From: Loripinus fragilis
Taxonomy: Eukaryota > Mollusca > Bivalvia > Lucinida > Lucinidae
Assembly (NCBI GenBank): GCA_964019695.1
Contig: OZ026520.1
Coordinates: forward strand, 26,384,120 to 26,448,119
Reading direction: 5' to 3'
DNA: 64,000 nucleotides
Part shown: piece after piece, positions 50,601 through 62,600 of the stretch
How the letters are laid out: every line of letters starts with the position of its first letter
Position numbering within the stretch: position 1 is the stretch's first letter
The notes under the pieces: generated by a model
The model's database searches: none
What the model was told of the DNA's origin: nothing
What the model saw: only the letters and a program-made list of their open reading frames with translations
Made by a program: the position numbers and the translations under genes

Positions 50601-53600
50601 AAAGGCTAGCCGAAAGATATTTACCATGAGTAGCAACTTTGCCAACCTCAGTTTGTAACTGTCCAGCCATATAGCCTAGATACGAAAATATAACAAATCC
50701 ACCAAATATGCTTGTCATACAGTTGCCAAGGGAAACAATCAGTGAATCTCTGAAATAAGAAAATGTATATACATGTAAACCAAATCAAGTTGTACCACGC
50801 AAGGAGGGGTTGTTGTTTAAAATAATTGTTGACGCCACACATCACACATATCATGCTAGGGTGAGCTAATAAGTCGTCGCTTCAGTGCTGTAGTGTTCAA
50901 TCTACTATTGCATACGTTTTGAGACATATAAGTTTGAAACTTTGGTATCCTTGTGTTTTAGGTCTCATTTATCAGAGACCAAATAATCATTTTAGAGTGT
51001 GAAAACATATCCATACAGTGTAAACGACTATTTCAAGATCATAACGCAGTAATATGGATCTAAATGCATTATTTTAGTTTTCAAAAAGAAGATAATGCTC
51101 TAAAATTCGCCTTCTAAGTTCTGTCCAATAGTGGTCTATATTTTTCTACGGCTCATTATTCTGTCCATGATGTCAATTTGTATAATATTCTGGACTGAAC
51201 TGATTATCTGGGTATAAAAGTAGTAACTTTCTATCACCTTTACCAACTTTAGCATAAAATATCTCGTGATGTGCAAGGTATACACTGATGTAGGTGGTAT
51301 AAAATAGTTATACCATGGGTTGTCCACCTGTAAGTAAGATAATCCACGAGCTAAAGCTCGTGGATTATCTTGACGTACAGCCGTACAACCCATGGTATAA
51401 CTATTACTTAACCATTAGATTGGTATTTAACTAACAAACGACGTCGATTTAAATTGTTACATTGTGTAAGGGAGGTAATCTTTTTCTACAGCTTATTATT
51501 CTGTCCATGGAATCAATTCTTACAATATTTTAGACTGAGATTTAGCCATCTTTTCTCATAACAGCAAATAACTTCTTCGACTTAGGCTGTTAAAACTTGT
51601 GTCAGGGAGGTAGCTGCGAATTTTACTAATGTTGCTGAGGGAAGTTACTTTTGGCTGTTGGTACTTGACACACTTGGTCACGTGTCATGTATGATCATCG
51701 ATCATTGTATATAAATCACTTAGAATATCTACAACTCTGGTTTAAATGGACGTTTGGTTGATAGAACAGAATAACACAGTGAATTTAAGTTTACTGGGAG
51801 GAGATAGGCAAATGAAATCAGTCAAATATGCTTTAACTATTAAACAAAAGAATACATCAATACATACCTTAGCATCTTTTTCAAGATAGAAGATATCATA
51901 GCAGAATGCTTTGAATATTATGTATCGTACCTGTGTTTTTCGCCAAAAAACTGAATTCAAAATGCACCATTTTACACTCAATGTCTCTTCAATATTGCTG
52001 ACTTTAGGGTGTTTCCTTAATTGATTATTATTCTCTTACACAATGGGCCATGATTTGCCATACTTTAGATTTGTGAATGCTATTCAATCTGACATAACAC
52101 GGACGTTAATGTTTTTTTCAACAATTGTCGTCTGACAAATGTGAGTTAAATTCAATCCAAAAACAGACACTTTGCACTGGTAGCCAGATGTCTTAACTAA
52201 TGGTAAAACACATAAGATTGTGGTAGTAATTGTTCAGTTACACTCCCAGTCGCTGCGTTTCTTTTCTAACGTCAGTCTTTACTTTTCAAACAGCAATTGC
52301 AGGTGAATGGCGTATGCGATGCCGCGGTATTTTTGTCTTTTATGCATAGGGTTGAGGAGTATCTAGTGGCACTTAAAGATTTTGGTTAATACTGATTCTG
52401 AGGATATCAAAGGCCAATTACGCCAAATCTTCACGACGTCAAGTAGATCATATGAACGCTGCCAGAGGCCTAACACTTTATGATTTAACTTTTATTTACT
52501 TTTGATTTTGAGAATAAACATCAGTTTGAATTTTTTTTGCACTCATAATGGAGGGTATTAATACTCTGTGACTTTTAAAATTGGGTTGTCTCAGAACTTT
52601 CACGACGTCATGGCAACCATAAACCACCGCGTTTCGACTTTCTTTTTAAATGAAAGCTTAATGACTGGATTTGTCAATTTCATTTTTCACATAACAAAAT
52701 ATTAAATTTGACAATAAATTAGCACTTTGGCAGATGATGAGCTACAGTATATGTTTGGTTTCATTGAAATCTATGTTTAAAACAAAACACGATAAACAGT
52801 ACTTTGACTTTATTTTAAATTCATATTTAGCTACAAAGTACCAGTATGTTACATATTTCTTAATATTACGACACAATAGTTAGTCATGCTTCCTGTGAAT
52901 TGCATGTTAGGTTCGATCGAAGTACCATGGCTTGGCTAGTTTTAATAAAAATGAAACAAAATTTGTCATCTTCTGCAGTAGTGCGTTTTAACAGCTTTTT
53001 TTTGCAGAATCGAGTGGATAGTGTCAGCTATAAACGTACACAGTACACATACACAAATACGAGCTCATACAATGGATTTTCTTGACTTAGACGTTTGAGC
53101 CCTTGTTCTCATGGACCCGGGCTTATATCATTCAAAGCACTGTAGATTCAGATCAAATGGCTTCTAAAGAAGCCATCTGATTAGAATCCACATTGATTTT
53201 GCTCAAATTGAAAATACTGAGTTTATATAACTGGGTTGCTGCGGGTTAACAAGATAAAAAGATTGCAAAAGGAGTGCAGTACATAAAACTAGTCAACAAT
53301 TCTGATGACAAGGGTTATTCGTGACAGACATCATTACTTAGCCTGTACCATGACAACTTAAAATTACTACTATATAAGTTTTCAAAAATATATATTGTTA
53401 CCAGTATTGGGATTGGGATAATTAAGTCAAAACACATTCAATGAGTAACATACAAAGCATTGTTATTGACTATTGTCATGCTGAATAAACACAGGGTCAA
53501 AAGTTGAGCATACACTTACTTCATAGCTAATTTTTTCAGAGCAATGTTATCTGATGAAAAATTAACTTTATAAATAAAGATAACTGCATCATATAGGGAT

Positions 53601-56600
53601 AAGATATTGAAACAATCATGTTATGTTGCCAAAGAATGTGATTGTGAGTTCAACAAAAAGCACATGGGGTCACTCTATTTTCATTGAAACTGTGTGTACG
53701 TGAATAAATGCTGAGAATTGTGTGTGAAAAAGGCACAAAACTTGTCTTAAGGTGTTGGGGGTTACTTCTTGAAGATTTCAGGGCGGTAGCGTAAAGCTTT
53801 GAAAAGCCCAGTAAACTTATGAGTTGTGACAAATCTCGATATCACATGTGTTTTCACATTTCCATTTACATATATATGCAGAATTTAGAAACAGATAAAG
53901 ATTATTCATGTTCAATAAAATTTCTTCACGGTAAATTGTAAATTGTTTCAGCAAAAATATAGGTGGTGCTGAGCTTTTTGCGTGTATAGTTTTATATACT
54001 ACACTCCTTCCATATTTGTGTCCTATTAACCTGGCGCATTCCTGTTAAAAACGTCACTTTTCAATCAGATCTGAACACTATAGGTCCTGGTCAGATGGCT
54101 TCATCAGAAGCAAGCTGATCTAGAGTTTAAGTGTTCTTATAAAAAGGATAAATCAGGGATCGACAGGACATGAGTTAAATTTACATTTAGGGCAAATGTA
54201 GTGGATTCAACGCATGTCATTTATTCCCTGGCTCGTATCAGTATTTACCTTAACACATTGTTATGGAACCTGTTATAGCTAGCAAGAGCTATTAGTCCTC
54301 CCCAGCCGGGACCCATGGAATAAAATATCTGTACTGCAGCATCACGCCAAACCTGTGTAAAATATTATGATAGTAGAACATACAATATTGTCCCAGTCGT
54401 AAGAAAACCTGGTAAAAAACAACAAATGTGCAGACCAGCGTGCAGTCTGATCAGCGACTTTGTTATTCACGTTATTCCCAGTGACTTTGTTATTCACGTC
54501 ATTCCTTGTCTGGCAAGGGCAACATGTAAACTGTCAAAATGCAAAATTCCAATAGTATAGCTTGTCTCTGTAGCTGTGCAGGCTGGATTGAACCTTACCT
54601 ATTTGCAAAACCTGCAGACCAGTTTCTCTCATCAAGGCACATTAAACAGTCGGGTGCCATATTTGTGACACATTTTGCATCTAATTGACTGTCATGTATT
54701 TTTCACGTTGCAAAAATATTAAAGCATTTGTTAATATCATTTGAATAACAATTGTTTGGATGGACAGCTAATTGACTCGCGCATTCTAAAGATATGTGCA
54801 TCTTTCTTAACATATAGGTATTTTCAAAAAGTAGAGTGATCATACATTTGGTGTAAATTTCCGAGAAATTGACATTGACGCCAATCAAAAAATGTCTTAC
54901 CTTTTTGACGATTTTAATCGTTCTCATTTCATTTATGTGATTCACTGGCATTTGAGCCCCAAACCTCAATTATAAGTTGATAGCATCATTGGCATATCAA
55001 CAAAGCTCAAAATGCATTAAAACATTGGAAAAAAGCAATTTTATAAAGTTGTGTTTGTTCCTATAAGTATAGATAGAGACATGGTCTTGAAGTGGAAACT
55101 AGGTCATCTCATTCGGATGGATTTCCTCCCTCTCAAACCTATTAGTTTTTCTTCAACTCTACCACCGTTCGATAGTACAGTGATAACTCTATCTAGGGAT
55201 ATAGTCCACATGTTTGAAAAAATCGTCCTTTAGAAGAAAAAGTTGACTATTTTTACTTTTCTCACAAACAGACATCATTCAACAAGCTAACTACTTCTGC
55301 TTTCTCTAACTTTTGTTTTTGTGTTTTCTTACCTGTTATCTGATTGGCCATGATCGCATTGCATAATATCCCCGGTTGAATTTAGCAGCAGTTTGTGAAA
55401 GTGGGAATATGGCAGAAAAACAGAGTAGCAGTTTTCGAAGGTGTCCTAGATTTTGAACCCCAGCCATACCAAGGGTAAGGACCCTGGGGTCTGAGTCATC
55501 ATGTAATGGCTAGCCCGAACCAAAGATGAATACTGTCTGATATGTGGTTACCAAGATATACATCAGTTGAGAAACTTTAACCAAAACTATCATACTTTAA
55601 AGGTATTCTAAATTTTGACTTCTAGCCCCACCCAAGGGCAGGAACCCTGGGGTTTAGAGTCATAATGTAAAGACTAACTCTCAAAGGTACCCAGGATACG
55701 TTTTGTTCAAATGTGAAGGCTTTCTGATAAGTAATTACTGAGAAACACACCACTTGGGAAACTTTAACCAAATGTGTGTCATCCTTTTTTAAAGGTTTCC
55801 TTGATTTCAGCCTCCAGTCCCACCAAGGGGCAAAGACCCTAGGGTCTAGAGTCATGATATGAGTGCAAACCCTCCAGGGTACATATTGTCTAAACATTAA
55901 TCTTTTCTGGTAAGTGTTTACTGATATATACAATGCTGAAGAAACTTAAACGAAACCTTTGTCGTAACAAAAGTTTGCACAAACAAGCGAACCAATCAAC
56001 AAACAAATGGACGATCGAAAGAAAAGATGAAAACTATATACCAATCAGCATTAATGCCAAAAAGCTATATTTTTGAGAAAAGTAATGAAACATATTTTTC
56101 CTATACACCTTAAACATATCAAATGTGCCACTTACTTTAATTAAAGGCTACTCTATCCTACAGAAAAGTCAATGAAGAAACCAAAACAATGTAAGATATA
56201 GTTTAAAAGAAAGAATTAATTAAAATGAATTATTAAAACTCTTTGGAATGAGTTGCTATGAATAGACCTTTTGGGAGCAAAAATGATTACTTTTGTCTAA
56301 TCACAGTTCTAATTATAATTTATGGGCTAACAGTAGATGCCTCAGCTAGATACGCTTCTAGTGATAACATAAAATGGATTACTATGCTGAAATAAAAACA
56401 ATTTGAATACTTTAAAATCTCTTATATTCATAAGTAATAATATTGTTTGAAAGAAATATAAATCTGATATGTTAATGGCATGTTATACTATGCAAAACAG
56501 ACTAATGCATATGATATGGTTTCGAATTGTACTGAGTTGATTTAGCCAGCAGAACAAAAATAAAGTACACTTGAATATGCCTGAATTTGCGAAAAGAGAT

Positions 56601-59600
56601 CTTTCAGAACGTAATATAATCAAATTTCACGAACAATACTGTTCGTGGCGTATTCTACTAATACATTCTTCACGCAGATACAATTAGGTAATTGAATATA
56701 ATAAGCTCCTGATCAGTCAAAATTGATCTAAATGTGTGTAATTTTTCATTTTATGCTCTTGTAGTTTTTCTGTGATGCTCCAACTCCTGCACATCTAGTG
56801 ATTAACTGGGTTCATTTTATTACCAGGAAAATGATATCTCCCTGTCTTTATGAGTTGATTCCTTATCAAATACCGTCAATTCTGAGCTTAAACACTATGT
56901 TTGAATTGACAGAGATTATAGTTAGTATGTGATGAGTGAAGACACTGAAATGATTCATCAGTGCTGTTGCTTGAAGAAAATTTCTAAATACTTCGACAAC
57001 AAATGAGCCGTGGCATGGGATTTTCAACAATGTGGTATGTGCGACAAGCAAAACCTCAGATCAGCCTGCGCAAATGCGCAGTCTAATCAGAGCCTTTGCT
57101 AGTTGTTTGGATATTTTATGAGTGTTAAGCTACTGACATAACATAATTCGGAGTTTCTAAGCTTAAAATGAGGCTGCACAGGCCTGTCTGAGTCTACACT
57201 TGTCAAAATGTCACATTGTTGGAAATCACATGTCATGGCTCAAATAAAGTTGGCCTAGTATTTACAATGGATGATCAAATTTATAGCTTAGCACAGCGAA
57301 TCTGTTGGTAGAGAGTTAAAATTGGGATCACATGGTTGCTAGCTCAAGCCTCGCCGCCGGCAGAGTAACTATGTTGTGTACTTGAGCTAGCCAATTTATC
57401 CGCTGCTCAGAACTGTTTCAAACCTATAAGACCCTTACTAACATGACTGAATACTTGTTGACTGGGACGTTCAGAATCAAACCAAACACAAATAGATACA
57501 TGTTTAGTTGTAATTCAAGATTTTATCTGAAGGCGTGTTCCAGATACGAAGTAAAACGTGCCATAAGTTCCTCTACATAATTTCTAATTTTGAAATCTGA
57601 GTATTACCTAGAGGTGAAATAAAAGCGTCTCGGTTTCATAACATAAACCCATATTATAATATTATCATAGGACGTTGCGATAAGGAGAATAATGATTCAC
57701 CAATAGTATATGAATTATATAATATACGGGCACTTGTTGGTAGACATGATATGATGCTCGATGAAGTCTTCTATCTTATAATCGTGTTTCACAAAAAAAA
57801 GCAAGTGAGTATGATCAGGTAATACCACAATCACACACTGTAGACCACCCTACGGCATCGCGTGGAAGAGCCACAGAACAAAAACAATAACTAGTCACCA
57901 GGAAGACAAACAAAGTAAAGCAACCAGCCCTCTCTTTCCAATCAAGATAATTGCAAAACTAGAAAGGACCTAAAGCAATGCACAACAATACATGAAACAA
58001 ACACAGAACCCCACACTGTGAGCAACAAGCAACACCGAACAAACAACAACAGAACCACCGCCTTAGAATAGACAGCCTAAGCCACTGGGGGGCTTAAATG
58101 CATTTTACTGGTATCAAATCTGGTCCTTGATTCCATTGTAAAAACGCAAAAATTGTTAATCTCAGATGGAGGCTTCCTAACTATTGCAAGTTTTCTGGAC
58201 AAACTAGCTAGTTTAGTCTATTTAGGCCGTATTAGTGACCCGCTAATGGTTTCAAAGTTCTATATAATGGAATCCATGATCACAAAGGGCAAGAAAATAA
58301 AATCTACACCATTTACTATTTACAACTTTTGTTGTCTTCTCTCCCCTTTGCTTATGTTTGGGTAGCTTATACACAGGTTTAGATAAACAAACATTTTCAG
58401 CGTAAAATTGTAAATATTGCCTTACCCATCAATTTTAGCATATGTTTTGGTGCTCAAAAGAACGTCTTACCCTCAACATATGTTTTGGTTGAGAAATAAG
58501 AAAATTAAATTTTCGTTAAGCACTAATAATTAAAGTCCTGCTTATATTACAAAACAACATGGACCTTGATCAGGGTTTATACAGTTTGCTTCTATGGTAC
58601 AATCTATTCTGAAGTACACTGCAGATGATGTTTTCAGGACAAAAATTAATGTGGGATATGGCTTAACTGTTGAACCTCTATAATGTACGTACCTTTGCGT
58701 CCCCTAATTTTTTGAAATCTGGAATGATGTAAAATTTAATGCCTTCTCCTGCATTTTCTAAAGTAACACCACGTATAAATAGAATTAGAAGAACGACATA
58801 GGGAAATATTGCTGTAAAATACACAACCTGAAAATAGGAATAGTAAAAATAAATCATCTCTTGAGATATGCGAGTGTGAACCATAAACTATATTTTGACA
58901 TTATTCCCATAATGTGTTACATGTATAACTGTCAAATCATGAAAAATTGTTGGTCATTCTGAGTGTGAAATGGTTAAATAATAATCATACTGACTTATTG
59001 TTACATAGCTACGTGTATAAGAAGGCTTCTTTGCCACCCTCTGAAGTGAAATATAAATGTTGTATACCCAACAAAAAAAGAAAAGCACCACTACGATTTT
59101 CCCATTAAAATCTCCTTATAATACGAAAATGTTAATTGTCAGGAAATATTCATTTCTGATCAAATTTTACTAAAACTTGAGTGTGACGTAGATGAGTATC
59201 TGCACCTTCCCTTTGTATCCACAAAACATATCAAAGCGAATGGTAAACGAGTTTTTGAAGCGTAAATTCAACGCTACTGTCTACATGGAAATCGAGCATA
59301 TTTTACATTTGCAAAGTATGAAAACGAAACGTTGTCGTTATTTGAGACAACCAATGTATTTATTGATGCATTTTTGCTATTCCAAAATCCATTTTCATCA
59401 GTTAGGACCGTTTACGTTGATTAAAAACAATGTTGAAATCTCAAAATGTTTTTAAGGTTTATCTCCAGTATGGAATCGTTATCCAAATGGTAGTCACAAT
59501 ACCTGAGCTACCTAGCGTTCAATTATCGCGTATGATGAATTTAAAGATAGAATTTGAAAAGAATAAGTGTCTGAGTACAATTGGGTCTACTGAGATGATT

Positions 59601-62600
59601 CTCATTGCTTGAACTTATCCAGCAAGAGAGAATTATTAAAACACTTATTTCCTGTGACTTTACAATTTGACCCCCACTTGGTTCATAGTCAATTTTCTTT
59701 AACACAATGTCTACGCCTGATAGGAAAATACGTGTAACGCATTAGTACCTGGCATACCTTTGCACTGATATAAACTAAACCAGCCTATCACTTGTGATCT
59801 TCCTGAGAGTTGAACAGTTCTAAGTGGTGTGTTTCTTTTTTTGTCGGGTATATTTCACCAGTTTCTTGGCATTGTCTTATTAGAACAATTATCTAAGTCT
59901 AGAAATCTTGTATTCATTTGAATAACTATAATAACAGAAGTTGGATTACAAAATAGGCTAGAATAGAGCATGGTCCATTTAGTGAAAATTTGGTCTGTGG
60001 TCTGTAAGTGTGACATTTCCTTGTCACATGCAAATGCTATTTTAGAAAAACTTTTTTCAAAGCAATATAATGACAGTATTTTTCAATACCTAAAGGCTTT
60101 TAATAGCACATACATTGTGCATTTGAGAAGGTTCTGGCAAGACTGTACATTTGGAATGCATGCCAGACGCTAGTCTTTGTTGTTCGACTATGCAATAAAC
60201 AAAAAAAATCTATGTTGCCTCACGTACCTTTCCAGTAGTTTTGATTCCTTTTATAAGGCAGAGAAAGCACTCAACCCAGGCTAGTAGTAGAACCAATACA
60301 AGCTGCCATCTTGCGGGGCCCAGGTTGTCTACGCCATCACTGATACCAAGAACATGGTTGCTATAATAGATTGACAATTGATCAAGTTAACCTCAGTAAA
60401 ATATGTTCTTAAAAGGATATCCTTTGGACGCAAAGACTTCTCCAAAAAACTGAAACTAGAGTCTGCATATTTCCTTGGCCAGACTAGCTAGTTTCTGCCA
60501 TTTAGGCTTCATCAGTGACCCTCTAATAGTTTCAAAGTTCCACAATGAAACCCATGATCCCAAAGGACAAGAAAATAAAATCTACACTTTAAAACCTGTG
60601 TAAAGTGGCCAATCAAAATAGACAAAACAAAGATCCTAATAACAAATGGTAGCTTAATGAAGGTCGACAGTATTGCAGAATGCTCCCCTTGGAGCCTTCT
60701 GCAATACTTTTGACCTTCATTAAGCGATAATTGGTCTTGAAAAACAATTTTCGGTCTTTTTAGAGTGGCCATTTTACACAGCAACAGCAGAATCTATGGC
60801 AATGTTTTGGTACCAGTAAAATGCATTTAAGCCCCCCCCCCAGTGGCTTAGGCTGCTGTCTGTTCTAAGGCGGTGATTTTGTTGTTGTTGACTTTTTGTT
60901 CAATGTTACTCCCATTGTGGGAGTCTGTAATTATTCTAAGTTTTGTTGTACGTTACTTTATGTCCATTCTAGTTTCGCAATCATCTTGAAGGGGAAAAGA
61001 GAGCTGGCTGCTTAGCTTAGTTTGTCTTACTGGTGTCTCGTGATGGTTATGTGGCTCTTCCTTGCGGTGCCATGGGTTTGTCTGCGGTTAATGATTGTGG
61101 TACTGTAAAACCTGTCTTAAACGGCCACTCAAAAATAGACAATACAAAGAGCTTAAAGACCAATGGTAACTTAATGAAGGTCCAAAGTATTGCAAAATGC
61201 TCTATTGGAGCATTCTGCAATGCTTTTGACCTGCATTAAGCAATAATCGGTCTTAAATACCAATGTTTGGTCTTCTTTTTGAGTGACCGCTTAAGACAGG
61301 TTTTACTGTATTTCCTTTTCATGCTCACATACTATATTTACTGAAATAGAAACCCTCTGCAAAAGTGACGTTTATAAACGGCTAAAGCTGCTATATTTAC
61401 GAATAAAATACATTATTATATCGATCCCCAAAGCAAAAACTACTTATTTATTTCTAGTCTCTCACTGATATATATTTAACTAAACACTAAGCTCAATAAT
61501 TGCTCATGTATCCAAGCGCAAGTTGTAAACTTTTAACATGAAATATACACATTTTCTGCCTGGCAAAATGCTTCGTATATATCCTTTTTTAGCCCCGCAC
61601 TTTTGTTGTAAAGTTAACAATGTATGCTTGGTACCTGCTAACACAAAAACGTTTTGAAAATGTTTAAAAAACGTTATAGATAACGTAACATAACGTTTTT
61701 ATGGGACGTCTGAATGACGTTAAAATGGCAAGTTTTTTGTACGGCCTAATAACGTTTTATAAAGACGTCATGGAAACGTTATATAATGTTCTTATAACGT
61801 TATCGTTTTGTCTTTTGAAAACATTATTGGAACGTTTTCCAAGACATTCTGGGGATGTTTTATATATAAATTCGCAGGTAGAACCTGCAGAGTCTGCTTA
61901 TTAAGCAAACATTTAAAACAAAATATATCCAACATGTTAGCGGTACATTAACAACTTTAAAGCAAGTCCAATTTCGTTGTGAAAAGGAAAACACTCCTCA
62001 AAATTATCAAGACTGTGTCAGTCTTTGTTCTCAAAACCACGTGTTTAAATTGGTGGGAAAGAGCAACTGGTGGATTCGGATACAAAAAATATGATAAAGA
62101 GTGTGTTTACAAAAAGCATTTATCACAATACCAAATTAAATTAGAATACGAATAATGAATATGGTTTTGTTACTTAAAAACACATTTGAAAAACTGCGAA
62201 ACTCAGTTCTTGATAAAACACTATTAATGGCCCATTCCGTGCAAATAAACTCGTTTCTAAATGATTTTAGACTTTGTTTTATATATCAGAACATTGTTCT
62301 AATCATTGTTTAATCTGATGCAGGCTACAACATCATTTCTAGCAAGTACACATTACTGACATGATAATAATGTTATTAAAACGTTGCACTCGAACATTCG
62401 AGAAACATTTATATTAACAATTTAATTTAATTGGAATTTATACGCAACCCTGGTTCGCACGATGACTTCGAACCATTGCTAGTACATCATATCTCAGACG
62501 TATCATAGTGAAGGCTTCTGTTTTACGTATAAAATATCATATGTTTCATATAGTAAATCAGAGTAATAATAAAACCATCTCCAGGCATTATATCGTATGC

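Larger units (their letters stand above)
54353..58692 (-). other. SLC6 intron e3-e4 (4.3 kb)
   Basis: Holds a decayed M1 palindrome (about 54394-54640), a three-unit tandem repeat (55437-55960), an M2 element (57004-57242), a tRNA-related SINE (about 57283-57500), R1/R2 repeats (57793-58310) and an M10 element (58399-58526). The stretch 55961-57003 shows nothing recognisable. Confidence 0.7.

Noticed and set aside
55622..55933. 103-codon minus frame
   Set aside because: Lies wholly in a three-unit tandem repeat.
27848..57242. CRISPR-like array of regularly recurring palindromes
   Set aside because: Copies are MITEs of about 237 bp with large irregular spacing in a eukaryotic context.
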